From assembly GCA_947568835.1 (NCBI GenBank), contig OX387607.1:992001-1056000 (forward strand): a DNA stretch of 64,000 bases, in the 5' to 3' direction. This DNA comes from Protonemura montana (Eukaryota; Arthropoda; Insecta; Plecoptera; Nemouridae). Made by a program: the position numbers and the translations under genes. This document shows positions 11,791-23,425 of this stretch, one piece after another (the first letter of the stretch is position 1; the number at the start of each line of letters is the position of its first letter). A model generated the notes under the pieces. The model did no database searches and had not been told where the DNA came from. It saw only the letters and a program-made list of their open reading frames with translations.

Positions 11791-12892
11791 AAGCCGAGTT
11801 AAACCCAGGTTAAGCCTGATGTTGGTGAAGTCGGGTCCCAACACGCGACGAAACGGCTCTAAAAGAACGCAGCGCAAAAAATGGTCACGCGGGTTCAGAT
11901 ACAAAAATAACTATTTTCACAATTTTTCTTTTTTGAGAGAATTTCACGCAAAAAGCGCGAAGTCGCAAGCGAGACGTGAAAATAACTCGACATTTAACAC
12001 AACAACTTCCTGTCTGGGTGTGAGGATACTTAACGAGCCGTTATAGGCAAAGTAGTTGCTATGGGCGACCAAGGATGATTGATTAGAGATGTGGGATCGT
12101 TACGGAGCTGGGATCGAGCCCCGGTCGGAGCTGAGATTGCATCGGCGAGAAACAAGATATGCACGGAAAGAATGCACCGGTCGTCGTTAAGGAAGGTTAA
12201 GATTGGATCTTGGAAGCGATATAAGAAGGCAGTGGAATGAAATGAACACCACAAGCAGTGAGAGAGATTAGAAAGTTTTCTACTAATTCGCGGTCTACGC
12301 GTTCATACCTGCTGTGGGGTAAGTTTTTTGAAAACCAACTTTAAGAACTTGACTTCAGCTTTTAAGCGACGTCACGGCGTTGTGTAAAGAAAGAAAATTA
12401 AAACCATCGCGGGCGGAAAATTGCCGGGAAAACTCGTCAACCCGACGAACTAGATTTTCTTGTCGGAAAAGCTCGCGGCGAATTCGTGGTTGCCGGCGAT
12501 AAGTGCGTGTAGTGCGTGTGTAATAACAAAGAAAAACTGTGTGCGTAGACAAGCATTGGCTCGGTGACGCAAAGAAAACATCTCTCACTAAAGATAGCAA
12601 TAACATTGAACAATATTTTGTCTGCAGGTTTGCTGTAACTTGTATGTTTGCTGAATCCTGCTCCCAACATGTTTTCTTGCAGGGAAGTAAGGTGAAAATC
12701 TGCTCGAGTATTCTCGTGTCGAGTATTCTCGTGTCGAGTATTCTCGTCTCGTTAACGAATGCAGTAACCTGAATATGACGAGCCATACCTCGCCAAACGT
12801 TCAGATTTTAAACCCATTTTAGGCCCGTAAAACTCTATCCAGAACAAAACAGTATACAAGTCAAATCGCCCTGATCTCGACCAATGAATCTT
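11791..12892. other. unique DNA with a 15-bp triplication
   Basis: No gene is recognised. GAGTATTCTCGTGTC occurs three times in tandem at about 12707-12755. The 143-codon minus-strand frame at 12355-12786 has no recognisable domain and partly owes its length to this repeat. Confidence 0.5.
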
Positions 12893-12991
12893 ATGATGGT
12901 TTCTTTAGACTCATGTCTACTTGATTTAAACTTAGCACTAGTTTTAACAAAAACTATTACAACTGGGTTTTCAATGCTAAGTAAAGGGCTA

Positions 12992-13043
12992 CTAAATTTC
13001 CCAAAGTTTCGTAACTTGCACCTGTTACTTTATCAAGGGTTAG
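12992..13043 (-). ncRNA. hammerhead-like motif, decayed
   Basis: The minus strand has CCC, TTGATAA, A, GTAAC/GTTAC stem II, GAAAC, then TTTGGG. The position-3/position-8 pair is U-A instead of C-G and the cleavage triplet is TTT instead of GTC. It is almost certainly inactive but clearly homologous to the copy at 3834-3885. Confidence 0.4.
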
Positions 13044-13212
13044 AGCAGTCCTGACAATTTTCCAATAACAAAAGAACCACATAAAATTATAACAATTACC
13101 AAGTTCAAGCTTCCTAAATGCACCTAAATAAAATGCATTTAGGAAGCTTGAACTTGGTAATTGTTATAATTTTATGTGGTTCTTTTGTTATTGGAAAATT
13201 GTCAGGACTGCT

Positions 13213-13264
13213 CAAACCCTTGAAGAAGTAACTAGTATATGTTACGAAACGTCGGGAAATTTAG
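13213..13264 (+). ncRNA. hammerhead-like motif
   Basis: The order is AAACCC, TTGAAGA, A, GTAAC, an 8-nt loop, GTTAC, GAAAC, GTC, GGGAAATTTAG. Stem II and the GAAA and GTC elements are intact and stem I CCC/GGG is perfect. The core differs from the consensus only by U instead of C at position 3. Confidence 0.55.
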
Positions 13265-13315
13265 TAGCCCTTTACTAAGGATTGAAAACCCAGTTGAAAT
13301 AGTTTTTGTAAAATG

Positions 13316-14430
13316 AATCTTCTTGATCATCGCTCGTTCAGACATCGGGTTTCGCCAAACGATGCAATTGATTGGTCATGTATATGAACTTACAAACAAA
13401 TGGTTAAACGTGATTGTTATTCAGCGTGGAGTTGAGTTAGAGGCTCGGGTTTTAGAAAGGACCACTTTTGGGGTCACCACGCACCTAATATCGCGAGAGT
13501 CTGCAGTCCTAGATATATACGATGATAAATTACTCGCTTTATAACGTACCGCGTTGGAAAGTTTTAAAATTGATTATAGTTGAAAACAAAGTCCAGTTAG
13601 TAACACGATATAGTTTTACCGAGAATCGCAATGTCTGCAAATTTGTTAACAAAAAAAAAAAGTGCAGATCATATTCTGGTCAGGGCGTACTGTTCATTTG
13701 AATGTCGTATCGAAAAATTAACAGTTGGTACTGGCTGCTCTGAGCGCTAATTTTGATAACAAAGAACTTCACTCGCCGGCTGTAGTTTCATTTCTTTCCT
13801 TACTTTACGGCGACTCATGAAGACCAAGTAAGTCCATGCGAGTGAGGTGTTGAAAATATATATGCCATGGGACACCATCGATTCATGGCTAGCATTTTTA
13901 AGCGCTCAAAGCAATCCGAATATACAGACAACAATCGTGCAATGTCCCTTTGACACACGCCGTTTAGAATGAAGAAGTATATGATCATACAACACTTTGG
14001 TTTTCCATTTAAAACACAATCAATCACAACGAGACAGAGGAGCGACATTTCGGTGTGGAAAACACAGCTGGACGCTCAAAATCTACCACCTCGTCAGAAT
14101 CAATTAGATTAACAAAGCTATGATAGTGATCGTACGACCGTGGCAAGGTAGTGTTCGCATCGAGGGTTTCGATAGCGTGTCTCTGGCCGAGCTGGGAGCC
14201 GTTATAACGCGGCGACCTGACCCAGAATATCCCGGCCAGCCATCGACGGTGCATGGAGAGACTTCCTGGTGTGCGAAAGAGATGCCGCCTTCGCCTCGGC
14301 GTACCGAGCTGCGGCCCGTCGTGTACAACCATCGCAACTTTACTTTGCCACAAATGCGAAGCTAGCTAGCAGACTGTATTTTGTATCTGTTTCAACGTAT
14401 ATCGATGGTTTTATAGATGTTAGATACTGA
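13316..14430. other. unique DNA, GC-richer block without assignable gene
   Basis: Overlapping open frames on both strands at about 14024-14365 (77-109 codons) lie in a GC-richer stretch. None shows a domain or a clear splice-site pair, so none is called. An exon here cannot be excluded. Runs of A at 13649-13661 are simple sequence. Confidence 0.4.
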
Positions 14431-14660
14431 TGTTAAACGTTCTGCTGAGCAAACGAGGCCGGTAACACGTGGTAACGGTAGGTGCCATCCGATGGCACTT
14501 GCAGCCGTTTAAAAAAAAAAAAAAAACTCTACAATTAAATAACCACGACTCAAAATATCGATACATGTTTATCAATCGTTGAGGTTAGCATTAATAAAGA
14601 TTAATTGAGTGTAAACCAGTTTCAAATGCGAGTAATCTGCGAGAAATAACCAAATGAAAA
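14431..14660. mobile_element. dispersed repeat family A, copy 2
   Basis: Homologous to 8775-8952 over the ATACATGTTTATCAATCG to GCGAGTAATCTGCGAGAAAT part. It is also homologous to 52266-52390 over GAGCAAACGAGGCCGG, CACGTGGTAACGG and the GATGGCACTTGCAGCCG segment. An A-run of about 16 bp interrupts it at 14511-14526. It is an unclassified non-autonomous element. Confidence 0.65.
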
Positions 14661-14735
14661 TTCTTATAATTCGAAACGACGGTCTCTGCTACAGAGATAT
14701 CTGTTGTGTGACCAATACCTGGGAATTACAATCAG

Positions 14736-16748
14736 TAATCCAGAGTTGAACACAGATACAAGAGCCTGGATGATTATATTTGAGAGACCAGGATGATCGC
14801 TAGCCTGTAATCCAGAGTTGAACACAGATACAAGAGCCTGGATGATTATATTTGAGAGACTGGGATGATCGCTAGCCTGTAATCCAGAGTTGAACACAGA
14901 TACAAGAGTCTGGATGATTATATTTGACAGACCAGGATGATCGCTAGCCTGTAATCCAGAGTTGAACACAGATACAAGAGCCTGGATGATTATATTTGAG
15001 AGACCAGGATGATCGCTAGCCTGTAATCCAGAGTTGAACACAGATACAAGAGCCTGGATGATTATATTTGAGAGACCAGGATGATCGCTAGCCTGTAATC
15101 CAGTGTTGAACACAGGTACAAGAGCCTGGATGATTATATTTGAGAGACCAGGATGATCGCTAGCCTGTAATCCAGAGTTGAACACAGGTACAAGAGCCTG
15201 GATGATTATATTTGAGAGACCAGGATGATCGCTAGCCTGTAATCCAGAGTTGAACACAGATACAAGAGCCTGGATGATTATATTTGAGAGACCAGGATGA
15301 TCGCTAGCCTGTAATCCAGAGTTGAACACAGGTACAAGAGCCTGGATGATTATATTTGACAGACCAGGATGATCGCTAGCCTGTAATCCAGAGTTGAACA
15401 CAGATACAAGAGCCTGGATGATTATATTTGAGAGACCAGGATGATCGCTAGCCTGTAATCCAGAGTTGAACACAGGTACAAGAGTCTGGATGATTATATT
15501 TGAGAGACCAGGATGATCGCTAGCCTGTAATCCAGAGTTGAACACAGATACAAGAGCCTGGATGATTATATTTGACAGACCAGGATGATCGCTAGCCTGT
15601 AATCCAGTGTTGAACACAGGTACAAGAGCCTGGATGATTATATTTGAGAGACCAGGATGATCGCTAGCCTGTAATCCAGAGTTGAACACAGGTACAAGAG
15701 CCTGGATGATTATATTTGACAGACCAGGATGATCGCTAGCCTGTAATCCAGTGTTGAACACAGGTACAAGAGCCTGGATGATTATATTTGAGAGACCAGG
15801 ATGATCGCTAGCCTGTAATCCAGAGTTGAACACAGATACAAGAGCCTGGATGATTATATTTGAGAGACCAGGATGATCGCTAGCCTGTAATCCAGAGTTG
15901 AACACAGATACAAGAGCCTGGATGATTATATTTGAGAGACCAGGATGATCGCTAGCCTGTAATCCAGTGTTGAACACAGGTACAAGAGCCTGGATGATTA
16001 TATTTGACAGACCAGGATGATCGCTAGCCTGTAATCCAGAGTTGAACACAGATACAAGAGTCTGGATGATTATATTTGAGAGACCAGGATGATCGCTAGC
16101 CTGTAATCCAGAGTTGAACACAGATACAAGAGTCTGGATGATTATATTTGAGAGACCAGGATGATCGCTAGCCTGTAATCCAGAGTTGAACACAGATACA
16201 AGAGCCTGGATGATTATATTTGAGAGACCAGGATGATCGCTAGCCTGTAATCCAGAGTTGAACACAGATACAAGAGTCTGGATGATTATATTTGAGAGAC
16301 CAGGATGATCGCTAGCCTGTAATCCAGAGTTGAACACAGATACAAGAGCCTGGATGATTATATTTGAGAGACCAGGATGATCGCTAGCCTGTAATCCAGT
16401 GTTGAACACAGGTACAAGAGCCTGGATGATTATATTTGAGAGACCAGGATGATCGCTAGCCTGTAATCCAGTGTTGAACACAGGTACAAGAGTCTGGATG
16501 ATTATATTTGGGCGACCAGGATGATCGCTAGCCTGTAATCCAGTGTTGAACACAGGTACAAGAGTCTGGATGATTATATTTGACAGACCAGGATGATCGC
16601 TAGCCTGTAATCCAGAGTTGAACACAGATACAAGAGCCTGGATGATTATATTTGAGAGACCAGGATGATCGCTAGCCTGTAATCCAGTGTTGAACACAGA
16701 TACAAGAGTCTGGATGATTATATTTGGGCGACCAGGATGATCGCTAGA
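14736..16748. repeat. 72-bp minisatellite, 28 copies
   Basis: Twenty-eight units of exactly 72 bp begin TAATCCAGAGTTGAACACAG. The unit is a multiple of three with no stop in one minus-strand frame, giving a 677-codon frame with a 24-residue repeat (LQASDHPGLSNIIIQ core). Of the four common variable sites, three change the residue (S/T, S/P, A/T) and one is silent, which gives no sign of protein-level constraint. It is treated as a non-coding satellite. Confidence 0.93.
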
Positions 16749-17315
16749 CCCCCATTTAGTCCCACAGCAAGACAGAGATACTAAAATGGGAGGAATTTAT
16801 GACTAGTCGTAAAAATAATTCCAAGTACAGAACTAAGAATGCTATTCACACAAAACCATGTCAAGTGGCATAGCAGTCATATTTTCAAAAAAACAAAATT
16901 GCTCGCGAGAAATTGAAACTTGTATCTTTGCATTGTATTTACCTGCCAAACTGTTAAAGCAATGCTGCCTGGCGAGCGGAGCCAGTAATTGAGCAATTAG
17001 TTTAATTCGTGTAATTAAACGCATTATAATTATCATTGGATAGCAGGGAGGGGGGGTTTTTAAATGCTAGTTTCTATGCGTGCGGAGTTGAGCATTGCGC
17101 GAGATTCGAAGGAGGTCATCCAAGCGATTTGATTAATTGAATGTTATCTTAGGTCAGGGATAATCAGGCCTCGACGCATGCGAATTAGCGGAGCTCTAAT
17201 GAGCAATCTGTCACCAAGCAAATTATTACATAAGTGAACATATGTAGAACATAAGTGTATGTAATTTCTGCCTTACACTGCGACCACGTTTAGAAGCGAT
17301 TTAAAGGCAATGACT
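16749..17315. other. unique spacer
   Basis: No gene or repeat family is recognised between the 72-bp and 91-bp arrays. Confidence 0.5.
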
Positions 17316-19274
17316 GTTGGTCATCCATCCAATACGGTGACCCAGCGCAGTGTTGCTGAACTTTCATCCCTACAACCTCTCTCCCGAACAGAACTGGTCA
17401 TGTGTATGATGGTCACCCATCCAATACCTGACTCAGCGCAGTGTTGCTTAACTTTCATCCCTCCAACCTCTCTCCCGAACAGAACTGGTCATGTGTATGA
17501 TGGTCACCCATCCAATACCTGACTCAGCGCAGTGTTGCTTAACTTTCATCCCTCCAACCTCTCTCCCGAACAGAACTGGTCATGTGTATGATGGTCACCC
17601 ATCCAATACCTGACTCAGCGCAGTGTTGCTTAACTTTCATCCCTCCAACCTATCTCCCGAACAGAACTGGTCATGTGTATGATGGTCACCCATCCAATAC
17701 CTGACTCAGCGCAGTGTTGCTTAACTTTCATCCCTCCAACCTCTCTCCCGAACAGAACTGGTCATGTGTATGATGGTCACCCATCCAATACCTGACTCAG
17801 CGCAGTGTTGCTTAACTTTCATCCCTCCAACCTCTCTCCCGAACAGAACTGGTCATGTGTATGATGGTCACCCATCCAATACCTGACTCAGCGCAGTGTT
17901 GCTTAACTTTCATCCCTCCAACCTATCTCCCGAACAGAACTGGTCATGTGTATGATGGTCACCCATCCAATACCTGACTCAGCGCAGTGTTGCTTAACTT
18001 TCATCCCTCCAACCTATCTCCCGAACAGAACTGGTCATGTGTATAATGGTCACCCATCCAATACCTGACCCAGCGCTGTGTTGCTTAACTTTCATCCCTC
18101 CAACCTCTCTCCCGAACAGAACTGGTCATGTGTATGATGGTCACCCATACAATACCTGACTCAGCGCAGTGTTGCTTAACTTTCGTCCCTCCAACCTCTC
18201 TCCCGAACAGAACTGGTCATGTGTATGATGGTCACCCATCCAATACCTGACCCAGCGCAGTGTTGCTTAACTTTCATCCCTCCAACCTCTCTCCCGAACA
18301 GAACTGGTCATGTGTATGATGGTCACCCATCCAATACCTGACCCAGCGCAGTGTTGCTTAACTTTCATCCCTTCAACCTCTCTCCCGAACAGAACTGGTC
18401 ATGTGTATGATGGTCACCCATCCAATACCTGACTCAGCGCAGTGTTGCTTAACTTTCATCCCTCCAACCTCTCTCCCGAACAGAACTGGTCATGTGTATG
18501 ATGGTCACCCATCCAATACCTGACCCAGCGCAGTGTTGCTTAACTTTCATCACTCCAACCTCTCTCCCGAACAGAACTGGTCATGTGTATGATGGTCACC
18601 CATCCAATACCTGACTCAGCGCAGTGTTGCTTAACTTTCATCCCTCCAACCTCTCTCCCGAACAGAACTGGTCATGTGTATGATGGTCACCTATCTAATA
18701 CCTGACCCAGCGCAGTGTTACTTAACTTTCATCCCTCCAACCTCTCTCCCGAACAGAACTGGTCATGTGTATGATGGTCACCTATCCAATACCTGACCCA
18801 GCGCAGTGTTGCTTAACTTTCATCCCTCCAACCTCTCTCCCGAACAGAACTGGTCATGTGTATGATGGTCACCCATCCAATACCTGACTCAGCGCAGTGT
18901 TGCTTAACTTTCATCCCTCCAACCTCTCTCCCGAACAGAACTGGTCATGTGTATGATGGTCACCCATCCAATACCTGACCCAGCACAGTGTTGCTTAACT
19001 TTCATCCCTCCAACCTCTCTCCCGAACAGAACTGGTCATGTGTATGATGGTCACCCATCCAATACCTGACTCAGCGCAGTGTTGCTTAACTTTCATCCCT
19101 CCAACCTCTCTCCCGAACAGAACTGGTCATATGTATGATGGTCACCCATCCAATACCTGACCCAGCGCAGTGTTGCTTAACTTTCATCCCTCCAACCTCT
19201 CTCCCGAACAGAACTGGTCATATGTATGATGGTCACCCATCCAATACCTGACCCAGCGCAGTGTTGCTTAACTT
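17316..19274 (-). repeat. 91-bp array of 5S-promoter units, about 21.5 copies
   Basis: On the minus strand each unit reads AAGTTAAGCAACACTGCGCT (5S A box), GGGTCAGGTATT (intermediate element), GGATGGGTGACC (C box), then a non-5S filler with ATACACATGACCAGTTCTG and GGAGAGAGGTTGGAGGGATG. The unit is the internal module of the 5S-type SINE. No SINE body or tail lies at the left edge and no head at the right edge, so the module has become a free-standing satellite. Copies are about 95% alike by eye. Confidence 0.93.
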
Positions 19275-19620
19275 AGATTTGAGTTGAGTTTCCCGGCGTC
19301 GTGGTAAAAGTGTGCGTGTTTGCAGTGCGTGCCTTGTGACGTCACGTGGATCGAATCTGTTTGGAGTCGTGCGACGAATCAAATTGCTCTTTAATTATTA
19401 AAACTGTGATACTTTCAAACTGTTCTGTTATAAAGACACGCGGTATTCTCAGTGTTAACTTGACGCGCACGTTTGGTCGATCCGAGGAATTATTTCACTG
19501 GAACTTCATTGAAATTTTCATAAACACAAACAAAAAATTACAGTTCTCAGCGTTTCTTTGCTTGTCACGTATTTTCACTCGAATGGTGAACATTTTGGGT
19601 CGTTCCAGTTGCATTGGAAA
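19275..19620. other. unique spacer between two arrays
   Basis: No gene is recognised. The frame that starts at 19346 is kept open mainly by entering the stop-free 15-bp array. Confidence 0.5.
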
Positions 19621-20288
19621 GCCGAGCCGTCCTGGTCCAGGCCGTCCTGGTCCGAGCCGTCCTGGTCCAGGCCGTCCTGGTCCGAGCCGTCCTGGTCCGA
19701 GCCGTCCTGGTCCGAGCCGTCCTGGTCCGGGCCGTCCTGGTCCGGGCCGTCCTGGTCCAGGCCGTCCTGGTCCGGGCCGTCCTGGTCCAGGCCGTCCTGG
19801 TCCGAGCCGTCCTGGTCCGAGCCGTCCTGGTCCGAGCCGTCCTGGTCCGGGCCGTCCTGGTCCGGGCCGTCCTGGTCCAGGCCGTCCTGGTCCGGGCCGT
19901 CCTGGTCCAGGCCGTCCTGGTCCGGGCCGTCCTGGTCCGGGCCGTCCTGGTCCGAGCCGTCCTGGTCCGGGCCGTCCTGGTCCAGGCCGTCCTGGTCCGG
20001 GCCGTCCTGGTCCGGGCCGTCCTGGTCCAGGCCGTCCTGGTCCGGGCCGTCCTGGTCCGAGCGGTCCTGGTCCAGGCCGTCCTGGTCCGGGCCGTCCTGG
20101 TCCGGGCCGTCCTGGTCCGAGCCGTCCTGGTCCGGGCCGTCCTGGTCCGGGCCGTCCTGGTCCGAGCCGTCCTGGTCCGGGCCGGTCCTGGTCCGAGCCG
20201 TCCTGGTCCGGGCCGTCCTGGTCCGAGCCGTCCTGGTCCGGGCCGTCCTGGTCCGGGCCGTCCTGGTCCGGGCCGTCCTGGTCCGGGC
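19621..20288. repeat. 15-bp GC-rich minisatellite, about 44 copies
   Basis: The unit GAGCCGTCCTGGTCC (with AGG/GGG/GAG variants before CCGTCC) repeats with a 15-bp period. One extra base near 20180 shifts the phase. No stop occurs in most frames, so five long frames on both strands are open at once, the sign of a repeat artefact. It is very GC-rich compared with its surroundings. Confidence 0.95.
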
Positions 20289-20318
20289 ATGGGTTCTCAA
20301 AGATCTACTGATCTTCTA

Positions 20319-21260
20319 GCCAACCTGCTATGGTGTAGCCAACCTGCTATGGTGTAGCCAACCTGCTATGGTGTAGCCAACCTGCTATGGTGTAGGCAAC
20401 CTGCTATGGTGTAGCCAACCTGCTATGGTGTAGCCAACCTGCTATGGTGTAGCCAACCTGCTATGGTGTAGGCAACCTGCTATGGTGTAGCCAACCTGCT
20501 ATGGTGTAGCCAACCTGCTATGGTGTAGCCAACCTGCTATGGTGTAGGCAGCCTGCTATGGTGTAGCCAACCTGCTATGGTGTAGCCAACCTGCTATGGT
20601 GTAGCCAACCTGCTATGGTGTAGCCAACCTGCTATGGTGTAGCCAACCTGCTATGGTGTAGCCAACCTGCTATGGTGTAGCCAACCTGCTATGGTGTAGC
20701 CAACCTGCTATGGTGTAGCCAACCTGCTATGGTGTAGCCAACCTGCTATGGTGTAGGCAACCTGCTATGGTGTAGCCAACCTGCTATGGTGTAGCCAACC
20801 TGCTATGGTGTAGCCAACCTGCTATGGTGTAGCCAACCTGCTATGGTGTAGCCAACCTGCTATGGTGTAGCCAACCTGCTATGGTGTAGCCAACCTGCTA
20901 TGGTGTAGCCAACCTGCTATGGTGTAGGCAACCTGCTATGGTGTAGCCAACCTGCTATGGTGTAGCCAACCTGCTATGGTGTAGCCAACCTGCTATGGTG
21001 TAGTCAACCTGCTATGGTGTAGCCAACCTGCTATGGTGTAGCCAACCTGCTATGGTGTAGCCAACCTGCTATGGTGTAGCCAACCTGCTATGGTGTAGCC
21101 AACCTGCTATGGTGTAGCCAACCTGCTATGGTGTAGGCAACCTGCTATGGTGTAGCCAACCTGCTAGGGTGTAGCCAACCTGCTATGGTGTTGCCAACCT
21201 GCTATGGTGTAGCCAACCTGCTATGGTGTAGCCAACCTGCTATGGTGTAGCCAACCTGCC
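20319..21260. repeat. 19-bp minisatellite, about 49.5 copies
   Basis: The unit GCCAACCTGCTATGGTGTA repeats at a constant 19 bp. Units with GTAGGCAAC recur at intervals of several units, suggesting duplication of larger blocks. It starts 30 bp after the 15-bp array. Non-coding. Confidence 0.96.
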
Positions 21261-22805
21261 TAGACGACCTCACAGTGCGGGACATCTAAGTAATACCACT
21301 ACAAGTGTTATCAAATAAAAACGTACAAACAAATTGATTGAGGATCGATTGAAGTTGAATTTAGTGCCTAGAACTCGTGTGAGTGTTAGTGAAATGGGCC
21401 AATGCCACCGCTAGGACCAGTTTGCGTGCCGAGCCGTGCTACTAGGAGGTGCCAAGCCGACAACACGTCATCATATTTATATATCTCTGTGAAGCAAATG
21501 CTAAATTAATAAATCAGAAACTTAGCAAAATAGAACCGTTTCTTTCCGACGAACAAAAAAAAAAGGCACGCACAAAAATTGGACCCTTGAGAATAATTTA
21601 GTGCGCGTAATTACATCAAGTGTTGCGTTTACAATGAGTCGCAATTAATTTATAATTGAATAACAATGAGACCGGATTGAAGTTGCACGCGCCGGATATT
21701 GGCTAGCACGCCTGCGCCTCGACTATAAGGTTAGACATCAACGCAGGTATGTCATAGGTAGTAAAAACCACAAGACTAAATTCCCCCACGTAATCGCTGG
21801 CTAGAACTGTATTCTCGTGCCCATTTCATTCTTTGTTATGATTATACATACATACGAGTAATGATCGTAGGATCAATAAGGAAATTAAGAGACGGCTTGA
21901 ACCCAAGAAAACAATTCCGTGTTTAGCACGTTTATCCCCGGGGCGCCACTCGGTGATAACGTGACCACGCGCCAGAGTGGGCCCATTATGTGCGGTCAGG
22001 TAGCACCCATGGGTAGCACCTACAAATGCGCTTCACCTTTTTGTGATACGACCCAACCGTGGCGACCAAACCATGGCGGGAGCCTCACGGGCACTACAAA
22101 ATAAACCTCTTTAATATCTTACACACATATAAGCATACCCGTGTTCATAGCCTTGACACAATCATGCCACACACAAGGCAAGAGCGTATCATAAAATTAT
22201 CATAATTCGTAGGCCGACAGTGGCAGCAACTTATGAGAGATTCAAGCGGTAAGACCGCGGCAAGACAGCGGCAACTCTACGCATCTCAAAGCTGACTGCG
22301 TGCTCGCTCGGGGAACAATTAAGTAATTACATGCAGTCATTTATTGTGCGTGTTTCTGGAATTTGGATGGCGTGCGAGATGGAAATTGACATGCCAAGCG
22401 TTTTGTAGATCTAGCTGTTGTGATATGGTTCGGCTTGGCTTCCAAGGAGGAAAGTTTCTGATTGAATAAGCGACTTTCGCAAGTTTGGCTGCGGCTTGGC
22501 GGAGAGGTCCGGAGTTCGAGGCTTGCCGTGTGAGAAATAGTATGAGAGAGAGCCGATGCACATTTTAGAATGTAGGTTCTGGTTTAATACGCAGGTAATT
22601 ATGTTCGCGCTATGATTGTTTTTTACAAGTTTATTGATATTTCCTAAGTGTTTAACTACCCCTGCGTGAGTTAGGGTGGATATAATTGCAATGTTTCCTA
22701 CGGGCAAAAATAGGACGGTTACAATTTCCGGTTTCTTATATGCAAAGTAAAAATATCTCGTATGAGCGTGTAATCTCCAATAGTCTAAAATAGTATAGTC
22801 TAAGA
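21261..22805. other. unique intergenic DNA
   Basis: No gene, dispersed family or array is recognised. The short frame at 21919-22104 is followed by an AATAAA, but there is no supporting splice or domain evidence. Confidence 0.45.
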
Positions 22806-23081
22806 CAGGACAGGACAGGATAGGTCAGGACAGGACAGGACAGGATAGGACAGATTAGGACAGGACAGGATAGGATAGGACAGGACAGGATAGGACAGGA
22901 TAGGACAGGACAGGACAGGACAGGATAGGTCAGGACAGGACAGGACAGGATAGGACAGATTAGGACAGGACAGGATAGGACAGATTAGGACAGGACAGGA
23001 TAGGACAGGACAGGACAGGATAGGACAGGACAGGATAGGACATGATAGGACAGATTAGGACAGATTAGGACAGGACAGGAT
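22806..23081. repeat. degenerate AGGAC/AGGAT pentamer array
   Basis: About 55 pentamers of AGGAC with interspersed AGGAT, AGGTC and AGATT variants; larger blocks repeat. The plus strand is purine-rich. A 10-bp motif, GGGGTTCATG, is repeated about three times just downstream at 23111-23146. Confidence 0.92.
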
Positions 23082-23380
23082 GGGGAACGAAGTTGGGGTC
23101 ACGGGGAAGAAGTTGGGGTTCATGGGGTTCATGGGGTTCATGGGGTAACTCTCTCTAACGGCAAAACGAGTCGGCATTACGTATAGCGACACAATAGCAG
23201 TTCATTTCCCCAAACATTTGCCGCGCGAAATTAATGAGATCGTCGAGATTTGAAACGAGTTAAGCCACGAAGCTCAAACACACGAGCCGCGAAATAATCA
23301 AATTCTAAATTCGCTCATTGAAAGCCGGGGTGTGAATCTAGCAAAACGCGTAGCTCGCACCCTTGCTGTACTGGAGCAAC

Positions 23381-23425
23381 GGGACGGGACGGGACGGGAC
23401 GGGACGGGACGGGACGGGACGGGAC
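23381..23425 (+). repeat. (GGGAC)9 pentamer tract
   Basis: Nine uninterrupted GGGAC units. Regularly spaced G3 runs with 2-nt AC spacers fit the standard G-quadruplex pattern on the plus strand. Confidence 0.95.

Larger units (their letters stand above)
12893..13315. mobile_element. Penelope-like inverted repeat (palindrome)
   Basis: Two copies of the same element fragment face each other around an ATGCACCTAAATAAAATGCAT centre near 13117-13139. Each arm of about 185 bp runs through the CTGACAATTTTCCAATAAC segment and the ribozyme-like motif to AACCCAGTTG...ATAGTTTTTGT. Arms differ by scattered substitutions, so they are not a recent exact inversion. Inverted pseudo-LTR arrangements are known for Penelope-like elements. 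Confidence 0.65.

Noticed and set aside
14024..14365. Candidate exon in a GC-richer block with open frames on both strands
   Set aside because: No domain, no convincing splice-site pair and both strands equally open.
17316..19274. Functional 5S rRNA gene cluster
   Set aside because: Only the internal promoter part resembles 5S; the 5' and 3' parts that form helix I are absent and the filler is unrelated.
19346..20357. Five overlapping long ORFs on both strands
   Set aside because: All are open only because the 15-bp unit has no stop in several frames; no start, domain or splice support.
2037..21260. Possible CRISPR array
   Set aside because: The repeats are strictly head-to-tail with no unique spacers, no cas genes are present and the sequence is eukaryotic.
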